Positions 13,524 to 19,743 are shown, counted from the first letter of the stretch. The stretch: 19,743 nt of DNA from Candidatus Nitrosotenuis sp. (GCA_023252015.1 JAHEXS010000007.1:1-19743), one strand, 5' to 3'. Notes: a model not told the origin generated them from the sequence alone. A program made the numbers and translations.

Positions 13524-13799
13524 ATGTCGCACCTTAACGTTGATGTCATAGACTTTCTCTTACTTACCATCTATCCTGTTGCAGGCCTGTTTATCGTAGA
13601 AATGGCAAGTAGAACAATCAAGCTCAAAAACTGGATAAAGCTGACAACGCAGGCAATACTTTCTATTGGATTTGCGATTGCTTATCTGACCTTGATTACT
13701 GCGCACTGGCTTACAGCACTTGTCTTGTTTGCACTTGCAGCAGCATTATTCTATCAGGCAAGACTTTCAAAACTAAAACCGGGCAGATCAATATACTAG
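13524..13799 (+). CDS. Small membrane protein (91 aa) downstream of GINS
   Basis: It starts at ATG 13524, 37 nt after the GINS stop, and is probably co-transcribed. Three hydrophobic stretches are visible: VIDFLLLTIYPVAGLFIVEM (about 8-27), LTTQAILSIGFAIAYLTLI (about 40-58) and WLTALVLFALAAALFYQA (about 62-79). A basic tail RLSKLKPGRSIY follows. This fits a two- or three-pass protein with a positive cytoplasmic end. The family is not recognised. The stop overlaps that of the minus-strand zinc protein (13796-13799, CTAG). No functional call is justified. Confidence 0.72.
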   Translation: MSHLNVDVIDFLLLTIYPVAGLFIVEMASRTIKLKNWIKLTTQAILSIGFAIAYLTLITAHWLTALVLFALAAALFYQARLSKLKPGRSIY

Positions 13800-14014
13800 T
13801 TTTTCCGCCTGCGGAATATTTTTTTGAAAAATCCACTTTTTTGTTCTCTGACTACTCCCTTTTGCCCAAAGCGTTTTGCTCTAATCTGTGATAGCTTAAC
13901 ACATCTGTGCTCTTCTGGCAGCCTGTGATCAGAACAGAAAGGATCTTTGCAGTAATTGCACTCAAATGGTAACTCTGTTTCATTGCCACAATATGCACAA
14001 TTGGCCTTCTGCAT
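13796..14014 (-). CDS. AN1-type zinc finger protein with basic tail (72 aa)
   Basis: I place the start at ATG 14014-14012; a GTG two codons upstream (14020) is the alternative. Residues 5-40 carry an AN1-like finger: CAYCGNETELPFECNYCKDPFCSDHRLPEEHRC. The spacing is CxxC, x9 to CxxC, then C, H and a late HxC, with aromatic and acidic residues placed as in AN1 domains. The last 30 residues are strongly basic (AKRFGQKG, then KKIFRRRKN), which suggests nucleic-acid, ribosome or membrane-surface contact. AN1 fingers are best known in eukaryotic ubiquitin- and stress-linked proteins; single-finger archaeal versions exist but their role is unclear. It is divergent from the SDR gene. Confidence 0.85.
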   Translation of the reverse strand: MQKANCAYCGNETELPFECNYCKDPFCSDHRLPEEHRCVKLSQIRAKRFGQKGVVREQKSGFFKKIFRRRKN

Positions 14015-14096
14015 GGTCACATTTAGTTTTGTTATCTAATAAACCGTAAAGTTTTTGCAAAAACATAAAACAATGATCAAAACCAAACTGAACATA

Positions 14097-14837
14097 ATGA
14101 TAAAAGATAAGGTTGCCATAGTTACCGGTGCAAGTAGCGGTATTGGATATGTAACTGCCTTGACGCTATCAAAGGCAGGAGCAAAGGTAGCAGTTGGTGC
14201 AAGGCGCACCGATAAATTGGAATCACTAAAAGATCAAATTATTAAAAATGGTGGTGAAGTCTTTGTCCAGAAACTGGATGTAACAAAAAAATCAGACTGT
14301 GACTCGTTTGTTGACGCAGTGATCAAAAAATGGGGAACAGTGGATATTCTAGTAAACAATGCAGGCTTGATGCCACTGAGTTTTATGAAAAATCTCAAAG
14401 TAAGTGAATGGGACCAAATGATTGATGTCAACATAAAGGGAGTACTGTACTGCACGGCTGCTGTAATACCGCACATGCTTGCAAAAAAATCAGGACACAT
14501 TGTTAACATTTCATCTGTTGCCGGAAGGATTGTCTTTCCCTCAGGAACCGTATACTGTGCAACAAAGCACGCAGTTACTGCCATAAGCGAAGGACTGCGA
14601 CAAGAATTCAGCCAGCGTTCTGGTATGCGGGTAACATGCATTGAGCCAGGCGTTGTGGCGACTGAGCTCACAAACACCATAACTGATGACAACCTCAAGT
14701 CATTTGTAGAGTCTACAAAAAAGATGGAGGCATTACAGGGAGAAGACATTGCAAATGCAATCCTATATGCAGTAGAATCACCAAACCACGTAAACGTAAA
14801 TGAAATTCTGATCAGACCGGTAACACAAGAACGCTAG
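14097..14837 (+). CDS. Short-chain dehydrogenase/reductase (classical SDR)
   Basis: With the start at ATG 14097 the protein has 246 residues, the usual SDR length, and opens MIKDKVAIVTG. An in-frame ATG at 14073 and a TTG at 14055 would add 8 or 14 residues. The cofactor motif is TGASSGIG (10-17). GARR (34-37) after the second beta strand suggests NADP(H) preference. NNAG is at 87-90, the catalytic Ser in NISSVAG (S140) and YxxxK at Y153-K157. The substrate is not predictable from the motifs; the general annotation would be an oxidoreductase acting on CH-OH groups (YdfG-like). It is followed after 1 nt by the SQR-like flavoprotein, so the two form an operon. A loosely TATA-like CTAATAAACC lies around 14035-14044. 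Confidence 0.92.
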   Translation: MIKDKVAIVTGASSGIGYVTALTLSKAGAKVAVGARRTDKLESLKDQIIKNGGEVFVQKLDVTKKSDCDSFVDAVIKKWGTVDILVNNAGLMPLSFMKNLKVSEWDQMIDVNIKGVLYCTAAVIPHMLAKKSGHIVNISSVAGRIVFPSGTVYCATKHAVTAISEGLRQEFSQRSGMRVTCIEPGVVATELTNTITDDNLKSFVESTKKMEALQGEDIANAILYAVESPNHVNVNEILIRPVTQER

Positions 14838-14838
14838 G

Positions 14839-15978
14839 ATGACATTACAAATTCTCATCATAGGTGGAGGATTTGGTGGACTTGCGGCAGCAAATGAACT
14901 GCGAAAAAGCCTTCCATCCGATGTAAAAATTACACTTATTGACAAAAAAGACTATTTCATGATGGATCTAGTCAAGCTTTGGATCATAAAGGGAACAAGA
15001 AAATTCGAGACCTCAAAAAGACCTCTGAATACAATAACAAGGAAAGGAATTGATTTTGTAAATGAGCAAGTGGCAATAATTGATACAAGCCAAAAGAAAG
15101 TAAAAACCGCAACAAGAGAATTTTCTTATGACTATCTGATTGTAGCAGCGGGAGTCGAGCTTGCTCCTGAAAAAATTCCAGGCCTTTCTGAAAACGGAAT
15201 GATCCTGTATGATTTGGAAGATGTGCAAAAGATCAGGCAAAAAATACTTGATATGAAATCAGGCAAGATTGCCTTTGCAATTACTGGAATGCCATACAAG
15301 TGCCCGCCTGCTCCCTTTGAAGCGGCATTGATTATCAATTCCATGTTGCAAGAAATTGGCACTCAAAAAAGCATCTCAATTGATTTTTACAGTCTGGGTC
15401 CAATCACACTTCCTGCAGCGGGACCCGAAGTGAGTAAACAGCTGCTGGACATCTTGGAATCGGAGAACATCAAATTTTATGGTTCACACAAGACCGTATC
15501 GGTTGAGCAAAACACATTGAAATTCGAAAACGGAAGTATTGCAAATTTTGATTTACTGATTGCTATTCCTCCACACAAGGCACCCCAGATAATCTATGAT
15601 GCGGGATTTGCACAAGAAGGCATGTTCATTTCTGTGAAACGAGACTGCAAGACACAATTTGATAAGGTCTATGCCGTTGGCGATGTCACAAACATGATGG
15701 CCACAGAAAAAATTGCGGTTCCAAAGGCTGGAATATTTGCAGAAGGACAAGGTATCGCAGTCGCACAGGATATTGTCTCTCAGATAAGAAAAGAAAAAAC
15801 AAATTCAGTTTTTGAAGGAAAGGGTGGATGTTTTGTTGAAATGGGAACAACTGCAGGATACGTTTACGTTGACATGTTTGCAGAGCCAAACCCAATAACA
15901 CGACTTGACAAGCCTGCACCTGAACACATGGAAGAAAAGGAACAATTCGAAAAAGAACGAATAGAAAAATGGTTATGA
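14839..15978 (+). CDS. SQR/FCSD-like FAD-dependent oxidoreductase
   Basis: This 379-residue flavoprotein belongs to the two-dinucleotide-binding-domain (tDBDF) superfamily. The N-terminal FAD motif is LIIGGGFGGLAAANELRK (6-23), and the second FAD motif is YAVGDVTNM (about 275-283). MPYKCPPAPFEAA (about 152-163) is typical of sulfide:quinone reductase and flavocytochrome c sulfide dehydrogenase. C155 lies in this motif and C331 in GGCFVEMGTTAGY; the 176-residue spacing equals that recalled for the FCSD redox disulfide. A third Cys (C270) is unlikely to be the extra SQR cysteine. No transmembrane segment is present, and the charged C-terminus (EEKEQFEKERIEKWL) may form an amphipathic helix. The real substrate may be sulfide, another thiol or a quinone with NAD(P)H. 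It is the second gene of the SDR operon. Confidence 0.86.
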   Translation: MTLQILIIGGGFGGLAAANELRKSLPSDVKITLIDKKDYFMMDLVKLWIIKGTRKFETSKRPLNTITRKGIDFVNEQVAIIDTSQKKVKTATREFSYDYLIVAAGVELAPEKIPGLSENGMILYDLEDVQKIRQKILDMKSGKIAFAITGMPYKCPPAPFEAALIINSMLQEIGTQKSISIDFYSLGPITLPAAGPEVSKQLLDILESENIKFYGSHKTVSVEQNTLKFENGSIANFDLLIAIPPHKAPQIIYDAGFAQEGMFISVKRDCKTQFDKVYAVGDVTNMMATEKIAVPKAGIFAEGQGIAVAQDIVSQIRKEKTNSVFEGKGGCFVEMGTTAGYVYVDMFAEPNPITRLDKPAPEHMEEKEQFEKERIEKWL

Positions 15979-16182
15979 TTCTGATTTCTTTTCTCTTGAC
16001 ATGTGGCCAAGCAATGCCTTGATGTCTGTTTGGATATCGCCTGTGTTTTTTGCCATGTCTAATTTTTCAGGGATGCTGTTTTTGAAGTCCTCTGCCTCCA
16101 TCTCGATTCTCAGCTTTTCTTTACAGTGAAGATGATCATCATCTGTTGCAGAAATTTTGTGACAAATGGAGCAGAGTTTCAT
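15973..16182 (-). CDS. Small Cys/His protein, putative zinc binder (69 aa)
   Basis: It starts at ATG 16182-16180. The N-terminus holds CSICHK (C4, C7, H8) and, after an acidic spacer, DDDHLHCK (H17, H19, C20), a plausible four-ligand metal site. The rest is a charged helical region (EKLRIEMEAEDFKNSIPEKLD), then DIQTDIKALLGHM and a basic-polar tail. The family is not recognised. It converges with the SQR-like gene (6-nt overlap of the ends, 15973-15978) and diverges from tRNA-Pro, with which it appears to share a TATA element. Short length keeps confidence moderate, but the Cys/His pattern and the promoter argue that it is a gene. Confidence 0.68.
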   Translation of the reverse strand: MKLCSICHKISATDDDHLHCKEKLRIEMEAEDFKNSIPEKLDMAKNTGDIQTDIKALLGHMSREKKSES

Positions 16183-16205
16183 GATTCTAATAGTTGAACC
16201 GACGA

Positions 16206-16213
16206 TTTATAAT
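16206..16213. promoter_or_regulatory. TATA element centred between tRNA-Pro and the small Cys/His gene
   Basis: TTTATAAT on the plus strand (ATTATAAA on the minus strand) is centred at about 16210. It is about 27 nt before the first base of tRNA-Pro and about 28 nt from the ATG of the minus-strand gene. Both distances are standard for archaeal TATA-to-start spacing, so one element may drive both directions. Confidence 0.55.
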
Positions 16214-16236
16214 TTCATAATCTGTTCCAAATTTTG

Positions 16237-16311
16237 GGGGCCGTAGTCCAGCTTGGTTAAGATGCTAGCCTGGGGTGCTAGAGATCGTGAGTTCAAATCT
16301 CACCGGTCCCA
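16237..16311 (+). tRNA. tRNA-Pro (anticodon GGG)
   Basis: A complete cloverleaf can be drawn. The acceptor stem GGGGCCG (16237-16243) pairs with CGGTCCC (16304-16310) with one G-U pair, and the discriminator base is A16311. The anticodon stem CTAGC (16265-16269) pairs with GCTAG (16277-16281) around the loop CTGGGGT, giving anticodon GGG at 16272-16274. The T stem GTGAG (16287-16291) pairs with CTCAC (16299-16303) around TTCAAAT. There is no intron and the variable arm is short. The 3' CCA is not encoded (A is followed by TTATTTT), so the CCA-adding enzyme is needed. The T-rich flank at 16312-16318 may terminate transcription. Confidence 0.96.
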
Positions 16312-16317
16312 TTATTT

Positions 16318-17292
16318 TCAAGTTCTACACTTGCAGTTTGGCTCTCCACACAGGCAATACACTTCAAATGTAAACACCTTGGTAGTAGATGACAAACCGT
16401 CAGTTACATCGACATAGACTAATAATGTTTTGAGATTTGGAAAATTCTCGCTAATCTCCCATGAAACATTATAACTCCCTTCAGAATTTGTGAATCCTTT
16501 GAATTCTTCAAAAACATCCTCTCCGTAATCTTCCACCCGTACAAATACGGTTGCACCGTTTACTGGCCCTTCCGAATCTGTAACGTGAACTAAAATGTTT
16601 TGTGTGGTTCCGCGCCTAACTGTTTTTTGTCCGTTCACACTCACATCTAATGCAGATTCCTGAACCGTATCGTCTATACCAAACTTGATTGTATTGTTGT
16701 TAATCAGAAAATCCATCGCTGCAAGAAAATCTCCATCTGTAATTTTTTTGTCAAGCCACCATTTTGCAACGTTTGAAATCCAGACTGGAGTTGCCGCATC
16801 TGGATATCCTACATAAAAGAATGATTCTGGAAGCTTTTTTCCCTCATAGTATGCTGTTACCGTATAGGTTCCTTTTGGTGAGCTGTGTGTCAGAGGGACT
16901 GCGGTGGAATATGATCCGCTTTCTAACACTGGGACAGTATATTCTGATTTTGCACCCTTTGAATCTATTATTGCAAGAAAGATAAATTTTGTCTGTCCGT
17001 GCTGACCTGTTTTTCCTGAGATTTTGATAAAAGTTGTTTCACCATAGTTTGGCAGAGGGTAAATATTTTGTTTTGGTGTGATTTTAGCTTTGAGAATTCC
17101 AAGATTGCTTAGATCCACCATGGCATCTGAAAAATCATTTGTTCCTTGATTGGAGACCCAAGAATTAATCTTGTTTTTTACAAAACTTGGAATTTCTTCT
17201 GCGTATACAATTTGTATAGCGTAAGATGAGCCTGCAACAAACATCATAACAATTATGACTAAAACAAAAATTGCAGTTTGCAACTCTGCCAT
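16318..17292 (-). CDS. Secreted or membrane-anchored beta-domain protein with repeated W-rich module and Cys tail
   Basis: This 324-residue protein starts at ATG 17292. Residues about 6-31 (TAIFVLVIIVMMFVAGSSYA, then IQIVYA) form a signal peptide or anchor with possible cleavage after SYA or VYA. A helical module at 34-69 (IPSFVKNKINSWVSNQGTNDFSDAM, then NLGILK) recurs at 169-204 as TPVWISNVAKWWLDKKITDGDFLAAMDFLINN; this module type is frequent in thaumarchaeal exported proteins. Residues about 72-162 and 212-312 look like beta-sandwich (Ig or bacterial-Ig-like) domains, the latter with VNGATVFVRVED and FTNSEGSYNVSW. The C-terminus has C313, C315, C320 and C322 in CLCGEPNCKC, a likely metal or disulfide site. 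It probably acts at the cell surface; the partner is unknown. A TATA-like stretch lies near 17302-17320. Confidence 0.82.
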   Translation of the reverse strand: MAELQTAIFVLVIIVMMFVAGSSYAIQIVYAEEIPSFVKNKINSWVSNQGTNDFSDAMVDLSNLGILKAKITPKQNIYPLPNYGETTFIKISGKTGQHGQTKFIFLAIIDSKGAKSEYTVPVLESGSYSTAVPLTHSSPKGTYTVTAYYEGKKLPESFFYVGYPDAATPVWISNVAKWWLDKKITDGDFLAAMDFLINNNTIKFGIDDTVQESALDVSVNGQKTVRRGTTQNILVHVTDSEGPVNGATVFVRVEDYGEDVFEEFKGFTNSEGSYNVSWEISENFPNLKTLLVYVDVTDGLSSTTKVFTFEVYCLCGEPNCKCRT

Positions 17293-17338
17293 TAAATTTG
17301 TCTTTTATAATAATAAACGGTACTACTCAATTCTACTG

Positions 17339-17944
17339 TTATCCAATTTTGCCAAACTGGTTTAGGCTTTTCCAAATGTACCACGTTGCAACCGTTCTAT
17401 ATGGTCGCCATTTTTCAGCAATTTGCTCAACTTCGTCTTTTTCGGGAAGTTCAGGCATGGAATAAAGACGCTGTATGCCTTTTTTGAGGCCCAAATCCCC
17501 AACTGGCAGAACATCTGGCCTGCCAAGTGAAAATATTAGAAACATTTCTGCAGTCCACCTGCCAATTCCCCTGACTTGTGTCAAATGCGATATTACTTCC
17601 TCATCCGATTTGTCCTTTAGGGAACTGATTCTGAGTTCTTTTGATTGGATCTTCTCTGACAAATCCTTGATGTAAGTTACTTTCATTTTGGACAGTCCGG
17701 TTGATCGAAGTTTGGAATCAGAAGTGTTGATCACGTCTATCGGTCTTGGATATCTTTGGTATAATTTTTGGAATTTTTTTGAAATTGAGTCAGCAGCTGC
17801 GCCAGAAAGTTGCTGCGTTATGATTGCATCGATCAGAGATCTGTATGGGTTTTTCACAAGACTGATTTCATATTTTCCAACTTTGCGAATTATTTTTGCA
17901 ATCTTTGGATCTCTTTTTACAAATTTTATTGCTTTTTTTGACAA
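17339..17944 (-). CDS. DNA-3-methyladenine glycosylase, AlkA/HhH-GPD family
   Basis: This 201-residue HhH-GPD protein removes alkylated bases in base excision repair. Visible parts are IITQQLSGAAADSISKKF (41-58), the early helix that often inserts near the lesion, and the helix-hairpin-helix LTQVRGIGRWTAEMFLIF (121-138). The Gly/Pro-Asp loop follows as DVLPVGDLGLKKG, with the catalytic Asp at D150. C-terminal EKWRPYRTVATWYIW (177-191) matches the AlkA family signature. No iron-sulfur Cys cluster is present, which argues against the endonuclease III/MutY branches. The start is TTG at 17944, 1 nt after the kinase stop, and no nearer ATG exists. The AlkA N-terminal TBP-like domain is missing, as in the short (Mag1-like or archaeal) forms. 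Confidence 0.92.
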   Translation of the reverse strand: MSKKAIKFVKRDPKIAKIIRKVGKYEISLVKNPYRSLIDAIITQQLSGAAADSISKKFQKLYQRYPRPIDVINTSDSKLRSTGLSKMKVTYIKDLSEKIQSKELRISSLKDKSDEEVISHLTQVRGIGRWTAEMFLIFSLGRPDVLPVGDLGLKKGIQRLYSMPELPEKDEVEQIAEKWRPYRTVATWYIWKSLNQFGKIG

Positions 17945-17945
17945 C

Positions 17946-18704
17946 TCAGAGCTTTAGTATCTTTAGTACGTTATCAAAACTTTGCTGTGTTCGATGTTTC
18001 TTGTATTCTCGTAATACGTTGATGATTTTTGGCCTTGGTGGGACTTTGTAAATTTTTTGTACTATTTTTGCAAGACCTGATCCAATGAAAATTGCCTGCG
18101 TGGCCGATGTAACATTTGATACTCTTCGCTCAAGGCTTGAGCTCTCAAAGTCAATCATTTTAATGGATTTTCCAACAATGACGTGCTTTGTGATGTTACT
18201 CAGCTCTCCATGATCAAGTCCAGCCGTATCCAATCTGTAACAATCAGAAAGTACTTTTTTTATCACTGACTTTAGTTTAGACGCACTCCCTTTTCCCTTT
18301 AGATCAATCACCCAGTCAAAAATTTTCTTGCCATCAAGATATTCCATTACGATAAAGTTCTTGCTGCTATGAAGCAAAATAGGTCCAACCCCTACCTTGT
18401 TTGCTGCTTGGAGTAGTATGGTTTCCTGCTCCATAGTTTTCCTAGGCGAATCAGTCCTTCGAATTTTTAGTGCAACTTGTTTTGTTCCTCTTTTTGCCAA
18501 AATAACAATGCCCGCGTATCCCTTTCCGAGCACGTTTATGGTGCCTATTGTCATTGAGCCATCAAACGATACTCCACTTACTCCGAGTTTTTGTAGTTCT
18601 GCAACTCTCAAGGCAAGCTGTTTTTTGGTGGCTCTTGGATATCCCAGTATCCCAGAATATGGTTCTTGAACTAGCCTATCGACTGGAAGAAAAGACCGTT
18701 TCAT
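17946..18704 (-). CDS. Atypical RIO/Bud32-like Ser/Thr protein kinase (COG2112-type)
   Basis: I choose ATG 18704 (MKRSFLPVDR), giving 252 residues; an upstream TTG at 18716 is weaker. The gene overlaps the 3' end of the CCA enzyme gene by 29 nt. Visible kinase parts are the glycine-rich loop LGKGYAGIVILAKRG (59-73), the ATP-anchoring lysine in VALKIRR (K80), a likely helix-C Glu in MEQET (about 92-94), hinge FIVMEYLDG (117-125), catalytic-loop-like HGELSN (165-170) and metal-binding MIDFESSS (D185). The usual HGD/HRD aspartate is Glu (E167), and DFG is DFE. The N-terminal 45 residues (YPRATKKQLALRVAELQKLGV) form a helical extension. The pattern fits the archaeal predicted kinases of COG2112; the substrate is unknown. 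Confidence 0.85.
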   Translation of the reverse strand: MKRSFLPVDRLVQEPYSGILGYPRATKKQLALRVAELQKLGVSGVSFDGSMTIGTINVLGKGYAGIVILAKRGTKQVALKIRRTDSPRKTMEQETILLQAANKVGVGPILLHSSKNFIVMEYLDGKKIFDWVIDLKGKGSASKLKSVIKKVLSDCYRLDTAGLDHGELSNITKHVIVGKSIKMIDFESSSLERRVSNVTSATQAIFIGSGLAKIVQKIYKVPPRPKIINVLREYKKHRTQQSFDNVLKILKL

Positions 18705-19743
18705 CGGTTGAGACAAGTTTTGCTATTGCCTCTTTAATGGATTTGCTTGCTATTCTATTACCCAGTACAAGATTGAATCGTTTGACGTCTTCTTTTAATC
18801 CGGCCGATATTCCGGATTTTTCAATATTCTTTCTCAACAAATTCCTTACCAGCAACAATGCGTCTGATTGTGGCCTTTTTTGAAAAGAGCAGATTTTGCC
18901 ATCATCGTTCACCCACATCATTATGCTCTTCTTCTTGTTAGCCAAGATGAATTTCTCAGAAAAATCTGTACTAAAGAAATCAGGCCCAATCCTAAGATAT
19001 CTTTCATCTAGTTTGGTTGATTGTAACAAGAATAGTAATGCAGCACTTGAAGTACTCTCCTCAACTAGGGCTGATTTTTTCAATACGACAAAGCCATCTT
19101 GCCCTATTTGTGTTGCAATTGAGTTTGTCGCTCGCTTTATCTGACCCCAAATTATGTCTGGACTTCGTGGTCTGTACTTGAATGTCAAAACGAGTGTGTT
19201 CTCAGCTATATTTTTTGGCACTTTTTGAATTTTTTTTGGCATGAAAAATCTAATTGAGGGATTTTTCAAAAATGCTCTTGATGCAAACACAAAATTTCCA
19301 ATGTTATCAGTTGAAATGGCAGCAGCGAGATTTCTTTTACTGTCGATTGGATCCATGATTATTATTGGAGTGTTGAACTCTTTTGTTGCATTTCCAATGA
19401 TCTGGCCTTGCTTTATGTCTGAGATTGCCTTGAGCACTCCGAGAAAATTTCCAAAATTCAGCACTAATACTTCTGCTACGTATCCACTAAAGCCCTGCTT
19501 TGCAATCTCGGCACCGTAAATGTCATTATTTACAAGAAATCTTTTGAGTATTCTGACTTCATTTTTCATGTATTCTGAGAGTGATTTTTTCATGAATTTT
19601 GTGTGGAAGGTAGATCTGTCAGCAGAACTCTTCCAATTTCCTTCTTCCACGTCATAACACGGAACTAGATTCACCTTGGTGTCCTTGATTTTTGCCTCAA
19701 CAAATGGATGTTCTGCATATCTAACGTATGGTTTGAAGTTTTT
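18676..19743 (-). CDS. cca: CCA-adding enzyme (archaeal class I tRNA nucleotidyltransferase), N-terminus outside window
   Basis: The frame is open to the right edge, so 355 residues are seen and about 80 N-terminal residues are missing, including the G-S motif and the first two carboxylates. Matches to the family are RYAEHPFVEAKI (8-19), LVPCYDVEEGNWKSSADRSTFHT, then NEVRILKRFL, YGAEIAKQGFSGYVAEVLVLNFG, IMDPIDSKRNLAAAIS, FVFASRAFLKNPSIRFF and the tail-domain RSPDIIWGQIKR. The enzyme adds CCA to tRNAs without a template, and tRNA-Pro here needs it. At the site of the third catalytic carboxylate (D110 in Archaeoglobus numbering, in VDVVPCY) the codon at 19671-19669 is AAT, giving VNLVPCY. A GTG at 19674 is internal, not a start. 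It is followed by the kinase with a 29-nt overlap. Confidence 0.93.
   Translation of the reverse strand, partial: KNFKPYVRYAEHPFVEAKIKDTKVNLVPCYDVEEGNWKSSADRSTFHTKFMKKSLSEYMKNEVRILKRFLVNNDIYGAEIAKQGFSGYVAEVLVLNFGNFLGVLKAISDIKQGQIIGNATKEFNTPIIIMDPIDSKRNLAAAISTDNIGNFVFASRAFLKNPSIRFFMPKKIQKVPKNIAENTLVLTFKYRPRSPDIIWGQIKRATNSIATQIGQDGFVVLKKSALVEESTSSAALLFLLQSTKLDERYLRIGPDFFSTDFSEKFILANKKKSIMMWVNDDGKICSFQKRPQSDALLLVRNLLRKNIEKSGISAGLKEDVKRFNLVLGNRIASKSIKEAIAKLVSTDETVFSSSR

Noticed and set aside
14234..14749. 171-residue reading frame antisense to the SDR gene
   Set aside because: It is fully inside a clear SDR gene on the other strand and shows no recognisable domain.
18704..18716. TTG at 18716 as kinase start
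   Set aside because: The ATG at 18704 gives a shorter overlap with cca and the more typical N-terminus; TTG is not excluded.

Overview
This window looks like chromosomal DNA of an ammonia-oxidising-type archaeon of the Nitrososphaerota (Thaumarchaeota), probably the Nitrosopumilales side. The evidence is a two-subunit family D DNA polymerase, Orc1/Cdc6, archaeal GINS, a thermosome with a GGM-rich tail, a group II-like geranylgeranylglyceryl phosphate synthase, an archaeal CCA-adding enzyme, moderate to low GC, very tight gene packing and TATA boxes about 25-30 nt before start codons. It also has a secreted protein carrying the W-rich module typical of this phylum. The species assignment is inference.

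Layout. 1-3746 is a replication-initiation region: the C-terminal end of PolD small subunit DP1, orc1/cdc6 on the minus strand, and a gene-free AT-rich stretch (1578-2042). That stretch has two ORB-like repeats and a cluster of GTTAAC boxes, and I read it as a replication origin. It is followed by a small winged-helix protein, an AbrB-type mini-regulator missed by length cut-offs (2429-2584), a membrane-anchored winged-helix protein and a small hypothetical. 3812-7940 is a two-gene operon, GGGP synthase then PolD large subunit DP2, separated by 1 nt. 7943-13486 holds glyA, the thermosome, a small membrane protein, type I glutamine synthetase and a Gins51-type GINS subunit. 13524-16182 holds a small membrane protein, an AN1-like zinc protein, a short-chain dehydrogenase, an SQR/FCSD-like flavoprotein and a small Cys/His protein. 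tRNA-Pro(GGG) is at 16237-16311. 16318-19743 is all minus strand: a secreted beta-domain protein, an AlkA-like glycosylase, a RIO/Bud32-like kinase and the CCA-adding enzyme, which is cut by the window edge.

How the genes work together. Cdc6, GINS, DP1 and DP2 are the initiator, helicase-associated and polymerase parts of one archaeal replication system, grouped around a likely origin. The tRNA lacks an encoded CCA, so it needs the enzyme encoded at the far end of the window. glyA and glnA supply C1 units/glycine and assimilate ammonia. No insertion sequence, prophage, CRISPR array or defence island is visible; this is a core-genome region.

Most interesting signals: the ORB/GTTAAC origin beside an undescribed winged-helix gene; an Asp-to-Asn change at the third catalytic carboxylate position of the CCA-adding enzyme; a perfect 16-bp palindrome between divergent genes; a bidirectional TATA element between a tRNA and a small Cys/His gene; and four convergent gene pairs that share the same 4-nt stop-stop overlap.
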